In this document: positions 1-5,781 of the stretch, piece after piece
Position numbering within the stretch: the stretch's first letter is position 1
Layout: each line of letters opens with the position of its first letter
Assembly: GCA_934511335.1 (NCBI GenBank)
Contig: CAKSWL010000142.1
Coordinates: 1 to 6,054, forward strand
DNA length: 6,054 nt
Source: an uncultured Cloacibacillus sp.
GTDB lineage: Bacteria; Synergistota; Synergistia; Synergistales; Synergistaceae
Direction of reading: 5' to 3'
Notes under the pieces: generated by a model
The model's input: the letters and a program-made list of their open reading frames with translations, nothing else
Told to the model about the DNA's origin: nothing
Databases searched by the model: none
Position numbers and translations under genes: made by a program

Positions 1-384
1 GTCTTCGCGTCCGGGAAAGGCCTCGCGCCTGATTCCAAGATAATAAACGAGCTTTTGTAATTCACAGCGGCCGTTCGCGTGGCAGTAAAGACACTCAAAG
101 GGGTGGCGCTGCAGCATCAGCTCCACGACGGCGCGCCGCGTCTCACGCAGGCGGGGGCTCTCGGTGACGATCTCCATCTCCTCCGAGAGCGGCGTCGTAC
201 AGGAGGGGATCAGCCTGGCAAAACCCTTGACCTCCACAAGGCAAAGGCGGCAGCCGCCGAATGGCTCAAGCGCCGGATGGTAGCAGAGCGTCGGGATGTA
301 TATATCAGCGTGTCTTGCCGCCTCAAGAATCGTCATTCCCCGCTCAAAAAAGACCCTGCGGCCGTTTATCACCGCTTCCGGCAT
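1..384 (-). CDS. NuoG/HydA-like iron-sulfur protein, N-terminal part (partial, runs off left edge)
   Basis: Reading the minus strand from the ATG at 384 gives 128 uninterrupted codons to base 1. Residues 1-75 form a plant-type [2Fe-2S] ferredoxin domain with ligands C34, C45, C48 and C62 (motif CYHPALEPFGGCRLC). Residues 94-107 form the His-Cys3 [4Fe-4S] site with H94, C98, C101 and C107. This pair of domains opens NuoG, NAD-linked formate dehydrogenase alpha subunits and M3-type [FeFe] hydrogenases, and it resembles the N-terminus of the HydA protein in this window. The start is supported by GGGAGGG on the minus strand (394-400), 9 bases upstream. Which catalytic domain follows lies outside the window, so formate dehydrogenase, a second hydrogenase, or a stand-alone NuoG-like electron carrier all remain possible. 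The gene is divergent from the hydrogenase operon. Confidence is high for the domains and low for the final function. Confidence 0.9.
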   Translation of the reverse strand, partial: MPEAVINGRRVFFERGMTILEAARHADIYIPTLCYHPALEPFGGCRLCLVEVKGFARLIPSCTTPLSEEMEIVTESPRLRETRRAVVELMLQRHPFECLYCHANGRCELQKLVYYLGIRREAFPGRED

Positions 385-464
385 TAGCTCTTTCCCTCCC
401 TGACGCGCGCTACGCGCTCGGCTGCCGGCGCCTTACGGCGCCGCTTTCTATTTAAAAAAGGCAT
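384..464 (-). CDS. Possible 26-residue basic leader ORF overlapping the next start codon
   Basis: On the minus strand an ATG at 464 opens 26 codons ending in TAA, whose last A is the first base of the downstream ATG (TAATG overlap, 1 base). A GGAGG (474-478) lies 9 bases upstream, which is good spacing. The peptide starts MPFLNRKRRRK and is very rich in Arg and Lys; no family is recognised. The ribosome binding site of the downstream gene lies inside its last codons, so translation of the two could be coupled. The arginine stretch is encoded by an inverted repeat (426-443), so the coding potential may be a by-product of RNA structure. It could be a leader peptide, a small protein, or untranslated leader. 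Confidence 0.35.
   Translation of the reverse strand: MPFLNRKRRRKAPAAERVARVREGKS
426..443 (-). promoter_or_regulatory. GNRA-loop hairpin in the leader of the minus-strand gene
   Basis: On the minus strand CGGCGCC and GGCGCCG flank GTAA, giving a 7-bp all-GC stem closed by a GNRA-type tetraloop. A second, smaller dyad (GCGCG-TAG-CGCGC, 405-417) lies between it and the ribosome binding site of the NuoG-like gene. Neither is followed by a T-run on the minus strand, so a terminator is unlikely. They may be leader RNA structure that affects translation or stability. Confidence 0.45.
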
Positions 465-498
465 TTCGTCATACCTCCGCGTAAATATTCATCCTTAC

Positions 499-527
499 AT
501 TATACGTTTATGTCGAGCTTTAAGAAA
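499..527 (-). promoter_or_regulatory. Candidate sigma-70 promoter for the minus-strand NuoG-like gene
   Basis: The minus strand carries a perfect TATAAT at 504-499. The matching -35 region (about 521-527, TTCTTA or TTTCTT depending on 16 or 17 bp spacing) is weak. Transcription would begin near 490, about 25 bases ahead of the small leader ORF. It is the only consensus -10 seen close upstream of that ORF. Confidence 0.45.
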
Positions 528-841
528 GAGAAAGCGCCCGCTTCTCGCAGACAGAAGCCTCAAGCCTTTTTGATGGGAACATTGAACCGCCGCCGATGCC
601 AGGCGGCGTCATGCCTTTGCCCGTCATTCGCAAAAGCCCCCAGCGCGGGCGGAATTCTTTTTAATAAAGAGCTGCTGGCGATGTTGAATGAAGAGCGAAT
701 TTTTTTAAACGGCAAAGGAAACGAGGATATTTAAGGAAAGGCTGACCAATTGAAAATCAGCCGGAATAATAACCAACGTAAGTCACGCTGATTACGGCCA
801 GAGAGCCAAAATCTATGATTTCGTGCGGATCGGCTGTGGTT

Positions 842-1010
842 TGTCTATCGGATGCGCAGGCGCTGAACGGGCAGCTTTAAAGCGTCGCGCAAGGCCTAGC
901 CTATGTCGATACGCCCTGTGCGACGGGCGGGGCATGGCCGTGACGCGAATGGCGCATGTGATCAGCGGCTTCCTTAAAACGATCTCAAGAGGGGCTTTTG
1001 CCGCGGGTGC
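842..1010. repeat. GC-rich palindromic block, possible intergenic repeat or structured RNA
   Basis: Several inverted repeats are packed here: the perfect palindrome GCTTTAAAGC (874-883), CGTCGCGCA (883-891) with TGTGCGACG (917-925), complementary apart from one G-U pair, and CGCCC (912-916) with GGGCG (925-929). The last two are alternatives because they share bases. An 11-base run ggggcttttgc near 993-1003 is the exact reverse complement of a run near 631-641. No gene is evident. The density of palindromes is typical of REP-like intergenic repeats or structured RNAs, but whether it is repeated elsewhere cannot be seen from this window. Confidence 0.3.
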
Positions 1011-1076
1011 CGTGAATAAAAATGAGAAAAAAAGACACAAATATGATTTTAATTGTCTGAAAAAAAGGATTCTCTG

Positions 1077-1106
1077 TTGCGGTTACTGTCAATGAGGGGC
1101 TATAAT
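1077..1106 (+). promoter_or_regulatory. Sigma-70-type promoter of the hydrogenase operon
   Basis: TTGCGG at 1077-1082 and a perfect TATAAT at 1101-1106 are separated by 18 bp. The region upstream (1017-1075) is A/T-rich with A-tracts, as in an UP-element-like setting. Transcription would start near 1113, giving a leader of about 175 bases before the first hydrogenase gene. This is the best promoter-like sequence seen on the + strand ahead of the operon. Confidence 0.6.
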
Positions 1107-1126
1107 AGCTACGCTTTGTGTCCTTT

Positions 1127-1200
1127 TTCGCAAGTGCTGTCTCGCACAGCGCTTCGCCGATATAGAGTGTCTCATTTAGAGCGTTTTTGAGGCGTGCGAA
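1127..1200 (+). promoter_or_regulatory. Candidate three-way-junction fold in the operon leader
   Basis: TTCGCA (1127-1132) pairs exactly with TGCGAA (1195-1200). Inside it, AAGTGCTGT (1132-1140) pairs with ACAGCGCTT (1146-1154) through a 5-base loop with one G-U pair, and CGCC (1155-1158) pairs with GGCG (1191-1194). The three helices do not cross and abut with almost no unpaired junction bases; A1132 could join either helix. No known riboswitch class is recognised. The arrangement is suggestive, but it is a hand-drawn fold. Confidence 0.35.
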
Positions 1201-1206
1201 TTGTTT

Positions 1207-1230
1207 TGTAACTTTTCTATAGGGGTTACA
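1207..1230 (+). promoter_or_regulatory. TGTAAC-N12-GTTACA dyad, possible operator or hairpin
   Basis: TGTAAC (1207-1212) and GTTACA (1225-1230) are perfect inverted half sites spaced by 12 bases. The spacing and symmetry suit a dimeric regulator, for example a redox-responsive one. In RNA it would form a 6-bp stem-loop. It lies about 95 bases downstream of the predicted transcription start, so as an operator it would act as a roadblock, or else there is a second promoter nearer the gene. Confidence 0.35.
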
Positions 1231-1236
1231 TTTTCA

Positions 1237-1264
1237 TCTTTTCAGGCGGGAGGGCCTGAAAAGA
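1237..1264 (+). promoter_or_regulatory. Perfect 11-bp hairpin just upstream of the hndA ribosome binding site
   Basis: TCTTTTCAGGC (1237-1247) is exactly complementary to GCCTGAAAAGA (1254-1264), with a GGGAGG loop (1248-1253). The stem ends 9 bases before the AAGGAGG of hndA (1274-1280). The loop itself resembles a ribosome binding sequence. There is no following T-run, so this is not an ordinary terminator. A translation-control, mRNA-stability or protein-binding role is possible. Confidence 0.5.
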
Positions 1265-1289
1265 AGACATCTTAAGGAGGGTGCGTTTT

Positions 1290-1766
1290 ATGGTGGAGAA
1301 AGCGTCGGAAAAGCAGTGGGAGCAGCTGGCGGAGCTCCTAGGCAGATACCGCGGCACTAAGGGGAGCGTCATTCCCGTGCTTCAGCAGGCACAGGACATC
1401 TTCGGCTACCTGCCGAAAGAGGTCCTGATCGAAATCAGCAACCAGCTCGGAATCCCTATCAGCCAGATATTTGGAGTGGCGACCTTTTACGCTCAGTTCC
1501 ATCTTGAGCCGCGCGGAAAGAATATCATCAGGTCCTGCCAGGGAACGGCATGCCACGTCCGGGGAGCGAAGGGCGTTCTTAACGCCATCCGGGAAAAGCT
1601 CGGCCTCAAAGAGGGACAGGCGACGACGCCGGATCTCAAGTTCACGCTTGAGACGGTGGCCTGTATCGGCGCATGCGGCCTTGCCCCCGTCTTCATGGTA
1701 AATGACGACACGCACGGCAGACTTACGCCCGAATCGGTCGGACCGATTTTGGATAAGTACGCGTAG
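1290..1766 (+). CDS. hndA: NuoE-like [2Fe-2S] subunit of NAD(P)H-linked [FeFe] hydrogenase (HndA/HydC)
   Basis: This 158-residue protein is the 24-kDa NuoE-like subunit, a cytoplasmic electron-transfer partner of the flavoprotein. A helical N-terminal region (about 1-75, with FGYLPKEVL and GVATFYAQF as in the NuoE family) precedes a thioredoxin-fold [2Fe-2S] domain with C83, C88, C125 and C129 (CQGTAC and CIGAC). The length matches HydC and HndA. The ATG at 1290 is chosen because AAGGAGG (1274-1280) lies 9 bases upstream; the in-frame GTG at 1281 touches that site and is too close. It is the first gene of the operon, 19 bases before hndB. In the related Thermotoga enzyme the equivalent subunit is part of the electron-bifurcating core. 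A NuoE of another diaphorase is excluded by the hydrogenase gene downstream. Confidence 0.95.
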   Translation: MVEKASEKQWEQLAELLGRYRGTKGSVIPVLQQAQDIFGYLPKEVLIEISNQLGIPISQIFGVATFYAQFHLEPRGKNIIRSCQGTACHVRGAKGVLNAIREKLGLKEGQATTPDLKFTLETVACIGACGLAPVFMVNDDTHGRLTPESVGPILDKYA

Positions 1767-1785
1767 GGAAAGGGAGGAACATAAA

Positions 1786-2166
1786 ATGGCAATCAAGAGT
1801 CTTGAAGATCTTCGTAAAATAAAGGCAGAGGCAAAGAAGCAGACAGAGACGAGAAAGCTCAATGAGAAGCAGGTCATCATCGGCATGGGCACCTGCGGCA
1901 TCGCCGCCGGAGCGCGCGCGGTGATGACGGCGGTCCTCGAGGAGCTCGCGAAGCGCAACATTCACGATGTGGCGGTCCTCCAGACCGGCTGCATCGGCAT
2001 GTGCCAGAAGGAGCCCCTTCTCGACATAGTACGCCCCGGCGAAGACAGAGTCACCTACGGCCCCGTCAGCCCGACGGATGTCCCGCGGATCATCGCGGAC
2101 CATCTCATCAACGGCGTAGTGGTTGAGGATCTTGTGGTAGCGAAGATCCCCAGCAAAGAAGCATAG
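1786..2166 (+). CDS. hndB: Small thioredoxin-like [2Fe-2S] ferredoxin subunit (HndB-like)
   Basis: This 126-residue protein belongs to the HndB type of thioredoxin-like ferredoxins. A charged N-terminal helix (about 1-27) is followed by GMGTCGIAAGAR (34-45) and a TGCIGMC segment (67-73). The only cysteines are C37, C69 and C73, so the usual fourth ligand of this fold (five residues after the first) is not a cysteine; it is Gly here. From memory, D. fructosovorans HndB reads similarly, so this may be a family trait. The start at 1786 has AGGGAGG (1771-1777) 8 bases upstream; the frame is open further upstream, but that part overlaps hndA. The gene sits between the NuoE-like and NuoF-like genes, exactly as in hndABCD. 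The role as an accessory electron carrier in the complex is inferred from position and family. Confidence 0.9.
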   Translation: MAIKSLEDLRKIKAEAKKQTETRKLNEKQVIIGMGTCGIAAGARAVMTAVLEELAKRNIHDVAVLQTGCIGMCQKEPLLDIVRPGEDRVTYGPVSPTDVPRIIADHLINGVVVEDLVVAKIPSKEA

Positions 2167-2186
2167 GTCGAAGGGAGGAATTTTAG

Positions 2187-3977
2187 ATGGCTCTCGTAAG
2201 AGCTCACGTACTGGTCTGCACCGGAACGGGCTGCGTCTCCTCCGGTTCAAAAAAAGTTATTGCGAAGCTTGAAGAAGAACTCAAGGCTAACGGCCTTGAT
2301 AAAGAAGTAAAGATAATAGAGACCGGCTGTCAGGGATTCTGCGAGCAGGGTCCCCTCGTCATCATATACCCGGAGGGTACCTTCTACACCCATGTGCAGG
2401 AGGCCGACGTTCCTGAAATAGTCAACGAACACCTCATCAAGGGACGCATCGTGAACCGCCTGCTCTTCAAAGAACCCCTCACGGCGCAGAGCGTTCCCGA
2501 CTATGCCGATATCGACTTCTATAAAAAGCAGCACCGCCTCGTCCTCAAGAACTGCGGACACATCAACCCCGATTCGCTTGAGGAATACATCGGAGCCGAC
2601 GGCTACGAAGGACTTGCGAAGGTCCTCCTCGAGATGACGCCGGAGCAGGTCGTCGAAGAAATGAAGAAGACCGGGCTCCGCGGCCGCGGCGGCGGCGGGT
2701 TCCCGACGGGCATGAAGTGGGGCTTCTGCCAGAAGTCGCCGGGCCCGAAAAAGTACATCATCTGCAACGCCGACGAGGGCGACCCCGGCGCATTCATGGA
2801 CCGCTCGCTGCTTGAGGGCGACCCGCACGCGATACTCGAGGGTATGATCATCGGCGCCTACGCAATCGGAGCCGACGAAGGCTATATCTATTGCCGCGCC
2901 GAATACCCGCTCGCCATCAAGCGGCTGAAGCAGGCCATCGCACAGGCTGAAGAGGCTGGACTTCTCGGCAAGAACATCCTCGGCACGGACTTCAGCTGCA
3001 CCATCCACATCAAAGAGGGCGCCGGAGCCTTCGTCTGCGGCGAAGAGACCGCCCTTATGGCCTCCATCGAGGGCAAGCGCGGCATGCCGCGCCCGCGCCC
3101 GCCGTTCCCCGCGGTGAAGGGGCTCTGGGACAAACCTTCTAACATAAACAACGTTGAGACATTCGCCAACGTCCCCTACATCTTCCGCGTAGGCGCGGAG
3201 GAATACGCGAAACTCGGCACGGAAAAATCAAAGGGCACGAAGGTCTTCGCCCTTACCGGCAAGATCAACAACACCGGGCTTGCCGAAGTCCCGATGGGCA
3301 TCACGATGCGCGAGATCATCTTCGACATCGGCGGCGGCATCCTCGGCGGCAAGAAATTCAAAGCCGTGCAGATAGGCGGCCCCTCCGGCGGATGTATCCC
3401 CGAGAAGCTTCTTGACACCCCGATCGACTATGACTCGCTCATCGCCGCCGGCGCGATGATGGGCTCGGGCGGGCTCGTCGTCATGGACGAAGAGACCTGC
3501 ATGGTCGACGTCGCGAAGTTCTTCCTCAACTTCACCCAGTCGGAGTCCTGCGGCAAGTGTACGCCCTGCCGCGAGGGGACGAAGCGCATGCTTGAAATGC
3601 TCGAGAAGATTACCGACGGCAAGGGCGAAGATGGAGACATCGAAAAGCTTGAGAAATTGGCGGGCTACGTCAAAGCCGGAGCGCTCTGCGCCCTGGGACA
3701 GACGGCCCCGAACCCCATCCTCTCCACGCTGCGCTACTTCAGGGACGAATACGAGGCGCACATCAAGGAGAAGAGATGCCCGGCCGGCCAGTGCCATCAC
3801 CTGCTGAGCTACAAGATCACCGACGCCTGCAAAGGCTGCAGCCTCTGCGCGAAGAGCTGCCCTGTCGATGCGATCAGCGGCGAACCGAAGCAGAAGTACG
3901 TCATTGACGCGGCCAAATGCATCAAGTGCGGCGCATGCATGACAAAGTGCCCGTTCAAGGCAATCGTGCGCGGCTAA
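2187..3977 (+). CDS. hndC: NuoF-like FMN/NAD(P)H-binding subunit of [FeFe] hydrogenase (HndC/HydB)
   Basis: This 596-residue flavoprotein has four parts. Residues 1-90 are a thioredoxin-like [2Fe-2S] domain (C11, C16, C48, C52). Residues about 115-450 are the NuoF core, with the glycine-rich GRGGGGFPTGMKW (166-178), NADEGDPGAFMDR (194-206) and GAGAFVCGEETAL (278-290) motifs for FMN and NAD(P)H. A [4Fe-4S] site follows, with C455, C458, C461 and C501. The C-terminal 2x[4Fe-4S] ferredoxin domain has C548, C551, C554, C558 and C578, C581, C584, C588. A CPAGQC motif (531-536) precedes that domain and may bind a further metal. The domain order equals T. maritima HydB. AAGGGAGG (2171-2178) sits 8 bases before the ATG, 20 bases after hndB. 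This subunit would exchange electrons with NAD(H) or NADP(H); the choice of cofactor cannot be read with confidence. Confidence 0.96.
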   Translation: MALVRAHVLVCTGTGCVSSGSKKVIAKLEEELKANGLDKEVKIIETGCQGFCEQGPLVIIYPEGTFYTHVQEADVPEIVNEHLIKGRIVNRLLFKEPLTAQSVPDYADIDFYKKQHRLVLKNCGHINPDSLEEYIGADGYEGLAKVLLEMTPEQVVEEMKKTGLRGRGGGGFPTGMKWGFCQKSPGPKKYIICNADEGDPGAFMDRSLLEGDPHAILEGMIIGAYAIGADEGYIYCRAEYPLAIKRLKQAIAQAEEAGLLGKNILGTDFSCTIHIKEGAGAFVCGEETALMASIEGKRGMPRPRPPFPAVKGLWDKPSNINNVETFANVPYIFRVGAEEYAKLGTEKSKGTKVFALTGKINNTGLAEVPMGITMREIIFDIGGGILGGKKFKAVQIGGPSGGCIPEKLLDTPIDYDSLIAAGAMMGSGGLVVMDEETCMVDVAKFFLNFTQSESCGKCTPCREGTKRMLEMLEKITDGKGEDGDIEKLEKLAGYVKAGALCALGQTAPNPILSTLRYFRDEYEAHIKEKRCPAGQCHHLLSYKITDACKGCSLCAKSCPVDAISGEPKQKYVIDAAKCIKCGACMTKCPFKAIVRG

Positions 3978-4008
3978 TTTCGGTTAATGGAAGGGGAGTA
4001 AAAAGAAT

Positions 4009-5754
4009 ATGGAACTTGTTAAGGTTACAATAGACGGCATAACAGTAGAGGTGCCATCCGATTTTACCGTGATCGAAGCCGCAGCCCGCGCCGGAATCCG
4101 CATTCCTCAGCTCTGCTATCACCCGGAGCTTTCCAAAGAGGGCGCCTGCCGCGTCTGCGTCGTTGAAATCGAAGGCGGCCGCGGACTCGGCGCCGCCTGC
4201 GTCTACCCGGTAGCGGACGGCATGGTGGTACATACGAACACCCCGAAGGTGCGCGGGACCCGCAAAGCGGTCGTCGAGCTTCTTCTTGCCAACCACCCGC
4301 AGGACTGCCTCTTCTGCCAGAAGAACCAGGACTGCGAGCTTCAGCAGGTGGCCGCCGACTTAGGCATCCGCGAAGTCCCCTACACGGGGGAGAAGCGCTC
4401 CGCGGCAAAAGACGAGAGCAACCCCAGCCTCGTCCGCGATCCCAACAAGTGCATCCTCTGCGGACGCTGCATAAGGGCCTGCCATGAGCGTCAGGACCTC
4501 GACGTCTACGCCTTTGTGAACCGCGGCTTCAAAACGATCGTCGAACCCGCCTTCGGCTACGGGCTTGACAAGGTCGCCTGCACATACTGCGGACAGTGCT
4601 CCGCCGTCTGCCCGACGGCGGCCATCTGCGAGCGCGACGACACCGAAAAGGTCTTCGCCGCCTTGGCCGACCCGAAAAAATACACGATCGTCCAGACCGC
4701 TCCCGCAACTCGCGTCGCCTTAGGCGAAGCGCTCGGCCTGCCCGCCGGCGAGATCGTCACCGGCAAGATGGTCGCGGCCCTGCGCCGCCTCGGCTTCGAC
4801 AAAGTGTTTGACACCGACTTCTCCGCCGACCTTACGATCATGGAAGAGGGACACGAGTTCCTCGACCGCGTCCTCAACGGCGGCGTGCTGCCGATGATCA
4901 CCTCCTGCTCGCCGGGCTGGATCAACTTCATCGAAATCAAATATCCCGACCTCCTGCCGCACCTCTCGACGGCGAAGTCGCCGCAGGGAATGTTCGGCGC
5001 GCTGGCCAAAACCTACTGGCCCGAAACACAGGGCATTCCCGTCGAAGAGATCTACAGCGTCTCGATCATGCCCTGCACCGCGAAAAAGGCCGAGTGCGTG
5101 CGCCCGCAGCTTCAGAGCAACCCCGGCATCCCCGACGTCGACGCCGTCCTGACGACGCGCGAACTTGCGCGCATGATCAAGAACGCCGGCATCGACTTCA
5201 AGAACCTCCCCGAAGAGGACTATGACAACCCGCTCGGCTATTCAACCGGCGCGGGGGTCATCTTCGGCGTCACCGGCGGCGTTATGGAGGCGGCCCTCCG
5301 CACCGTCTACGCCGTACTCAACGACGGCAAGGACATCCCTGGGATCATCTTTGAACCCGTCCGCGGCATGGAAGGGATCAAAGAGGCCTCCGTCGACGTC
5401 CCCGTGAACGGACAGACCGTTACCGTCAAGCTCGCCGTCGCTCACACGCTGAAGAACGCGAAGGTCCTCATGGACAAAGTCCGCGCCGGAGAGGCCGACT
5501 ACCACTTCATCGAGGTCATGGCCTGCCCCGGCGGCTGCATCGGCGGCGGCGGACAGCCCCAGCCCGTCAATGCGGAGATCCGCGCGGCCCGCACCGCGGC
5601 CGTTTACCGTGAAGACGAGCGCAAGACGCTGCGCCAGTCGCACAAAAACCCCGACATCATCGCCCTCTACGAGAAATGGCTTGGCAAACCGCTCGGAGAA
5701 AAGTCGCACCACCTCCTCCACACGCATTACAGCGCGCAGGAGAGAGAGTTTTAG
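4009..5754 (+). CDS. hndD: [FeFe] hydrogenase catalytic subunit, NAD(P)H-linked type (HndD/HydA)
   Basis: This 581-residue protein is the H2-evolving or H2-oxidising subunit. It has a [2Fe-2S] domain (C36, C47, C50, C64), a His-Cys3 [4Fe-4S] site (H96, C100, C103, C109) and two ferredoxin-type [4Fe-4S] sites (C148, C151, C154, C158; C191, C194, C197, C201). The H-cluster domain carries TSCSPGW (298-304), MPCTAKK (354-360) and EVMACPGGCIGGGGQP (502-517, with C506 and C510). The C-terminal part (about 525-575) is the small-subunit-like segment fused on, as in M3 enzymes. The first H-cluster motif has Cys-Ser where Clostridium pasteurianum CpI has Cys-Cys. It ends without the extra C-terminal [2Fe-2S] domain of T. 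maritima HydA. The ATG at 4009 follows AAGGGGAG (3991-3998) by 10 bases and is 31 bases after hndC. Maturases HydE, HydF and HydG are not in the window. Confidence 0.97.
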   Translation: MELVKVTIDGITVEVPSDFTVIEAAARAGIRIPQLCYHPELSKEGACRVCVVEIEGGRGLGAACVYPVADGMVVHTNTPKVRGTRKAVVELLLANHPQDCLFCQKNQDCELQQVAADLGIREVPYTGEKRSAAKDESNPSLVRDPNKCILCGRCIRACHERQDLDVYAFVNRGFKTIVEPAFGYGLDKVACTYCGQCSAVCPTAAICERDDTEKVFAALADPKKYTIVQTAPATRVALGEALGLPAGEIVTGKMVAALRRLGFDKVFDTDFSADLTIMEEGHEFLDRVLNGGVLPMITSCSPGWINFIEIKYPDLLPHLSTAKSPQGMFGALAKTYWPETQGIPVEEIYSVSIMPCTAKKAECVRPQLQSNPGIPDVDAVLTTRELARMIKNAGIDFKNLPEEDYDNPLGYSTGAGVIFGVTGGVMEAALRTVYAVLNDGKDIPGIIFEPVRGMEGIKEASVDVPVNGQTVTVKLAVAHTLKNAKVLMDKVRAGEADYHFIEVMACPGGCIGGGGQPQPVNAEIRAARTAAVYREDERKTLRQSHKNPDIIALYEKWLGKPLGEKSHHLLHTHYSAQEREF

Positions 5755-5781
5755 CCACTTGCAAAAAAGGCAATGCATGAC

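Larger units (their letters stand above)
465..1289. other. Long divergent spacer without a convincing protein gene
   Basis: About 825 bases separate the two divergent redox genes. Short open frames exist on both strands (for example 510-734 + and 813-1040 -), but they lack ribosome binding sites, have unnatural composition and match no family I recognise. The stretch contains a minus-strand promoter (499-504), inverted repeats at 588-608 (CGCCGCC/GGCGGCG) and 740-762 (GGCTGA/TCAGCC), and a GC-rich palindromic block at about 840-1010. An AT-rich promoter region (1020-1106) and the leader of the hydrogenase operon (about 1113-1289) follow. The size is unusual for a divergent promoter region and leaves room for a small RNA, a decayed gene or a dispersed repeat. 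Confidence 0.6.

Noticed and set aside
470..472. Alternative ATG for a six-residue peptide in the minus-strand leader
   Set aside because: It lies only one base from the GGAGG, too close for initiation; the ATG at 464 fits better.
510..734. Open frame of 74 codons on the + strand in the spacer
   Set aside because: No ribosome binding site precedes the ATG, which lies right beside a minus-strand -10 box. The composition is irregular and no family is recognised.
823..1095. Open frame of 90 codons on the + strand with a GTG start
   Set aside because: There is no ribosome binding site; it spans GC-rich palindromes and then AT-rich promoter sequence with an abrupt change in composition. An opposing frame (813-1040, minus) is equally open, as expected of non-coding GC-rich DNA.
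1281..1289. GTG start for hndA, three codons upstream of the chosen ATG
   Set aside because: It directly abuts the AAGGAGG at 1274-1280, leaving no spacing; the ATG at 1290 is properly placed.
1702..1785. Upstream in-frame extension of the HndB-like gene
   Set aside because: It overlaps the end of hndA, lacks its own ribosome binding site and encodes an Arg-rich stretch unlike the family. The ATG at 1786 has an ideal site.
1338..1961. Long minus-strand open frame opposite the first two hydrogenase genes
   Set aside because: It is a shadow of GC-rich codon use in hndA and hndB. Similar shadows at 2247-3008, 3228-3800 and 5242-5778 are rejected for the same reason.
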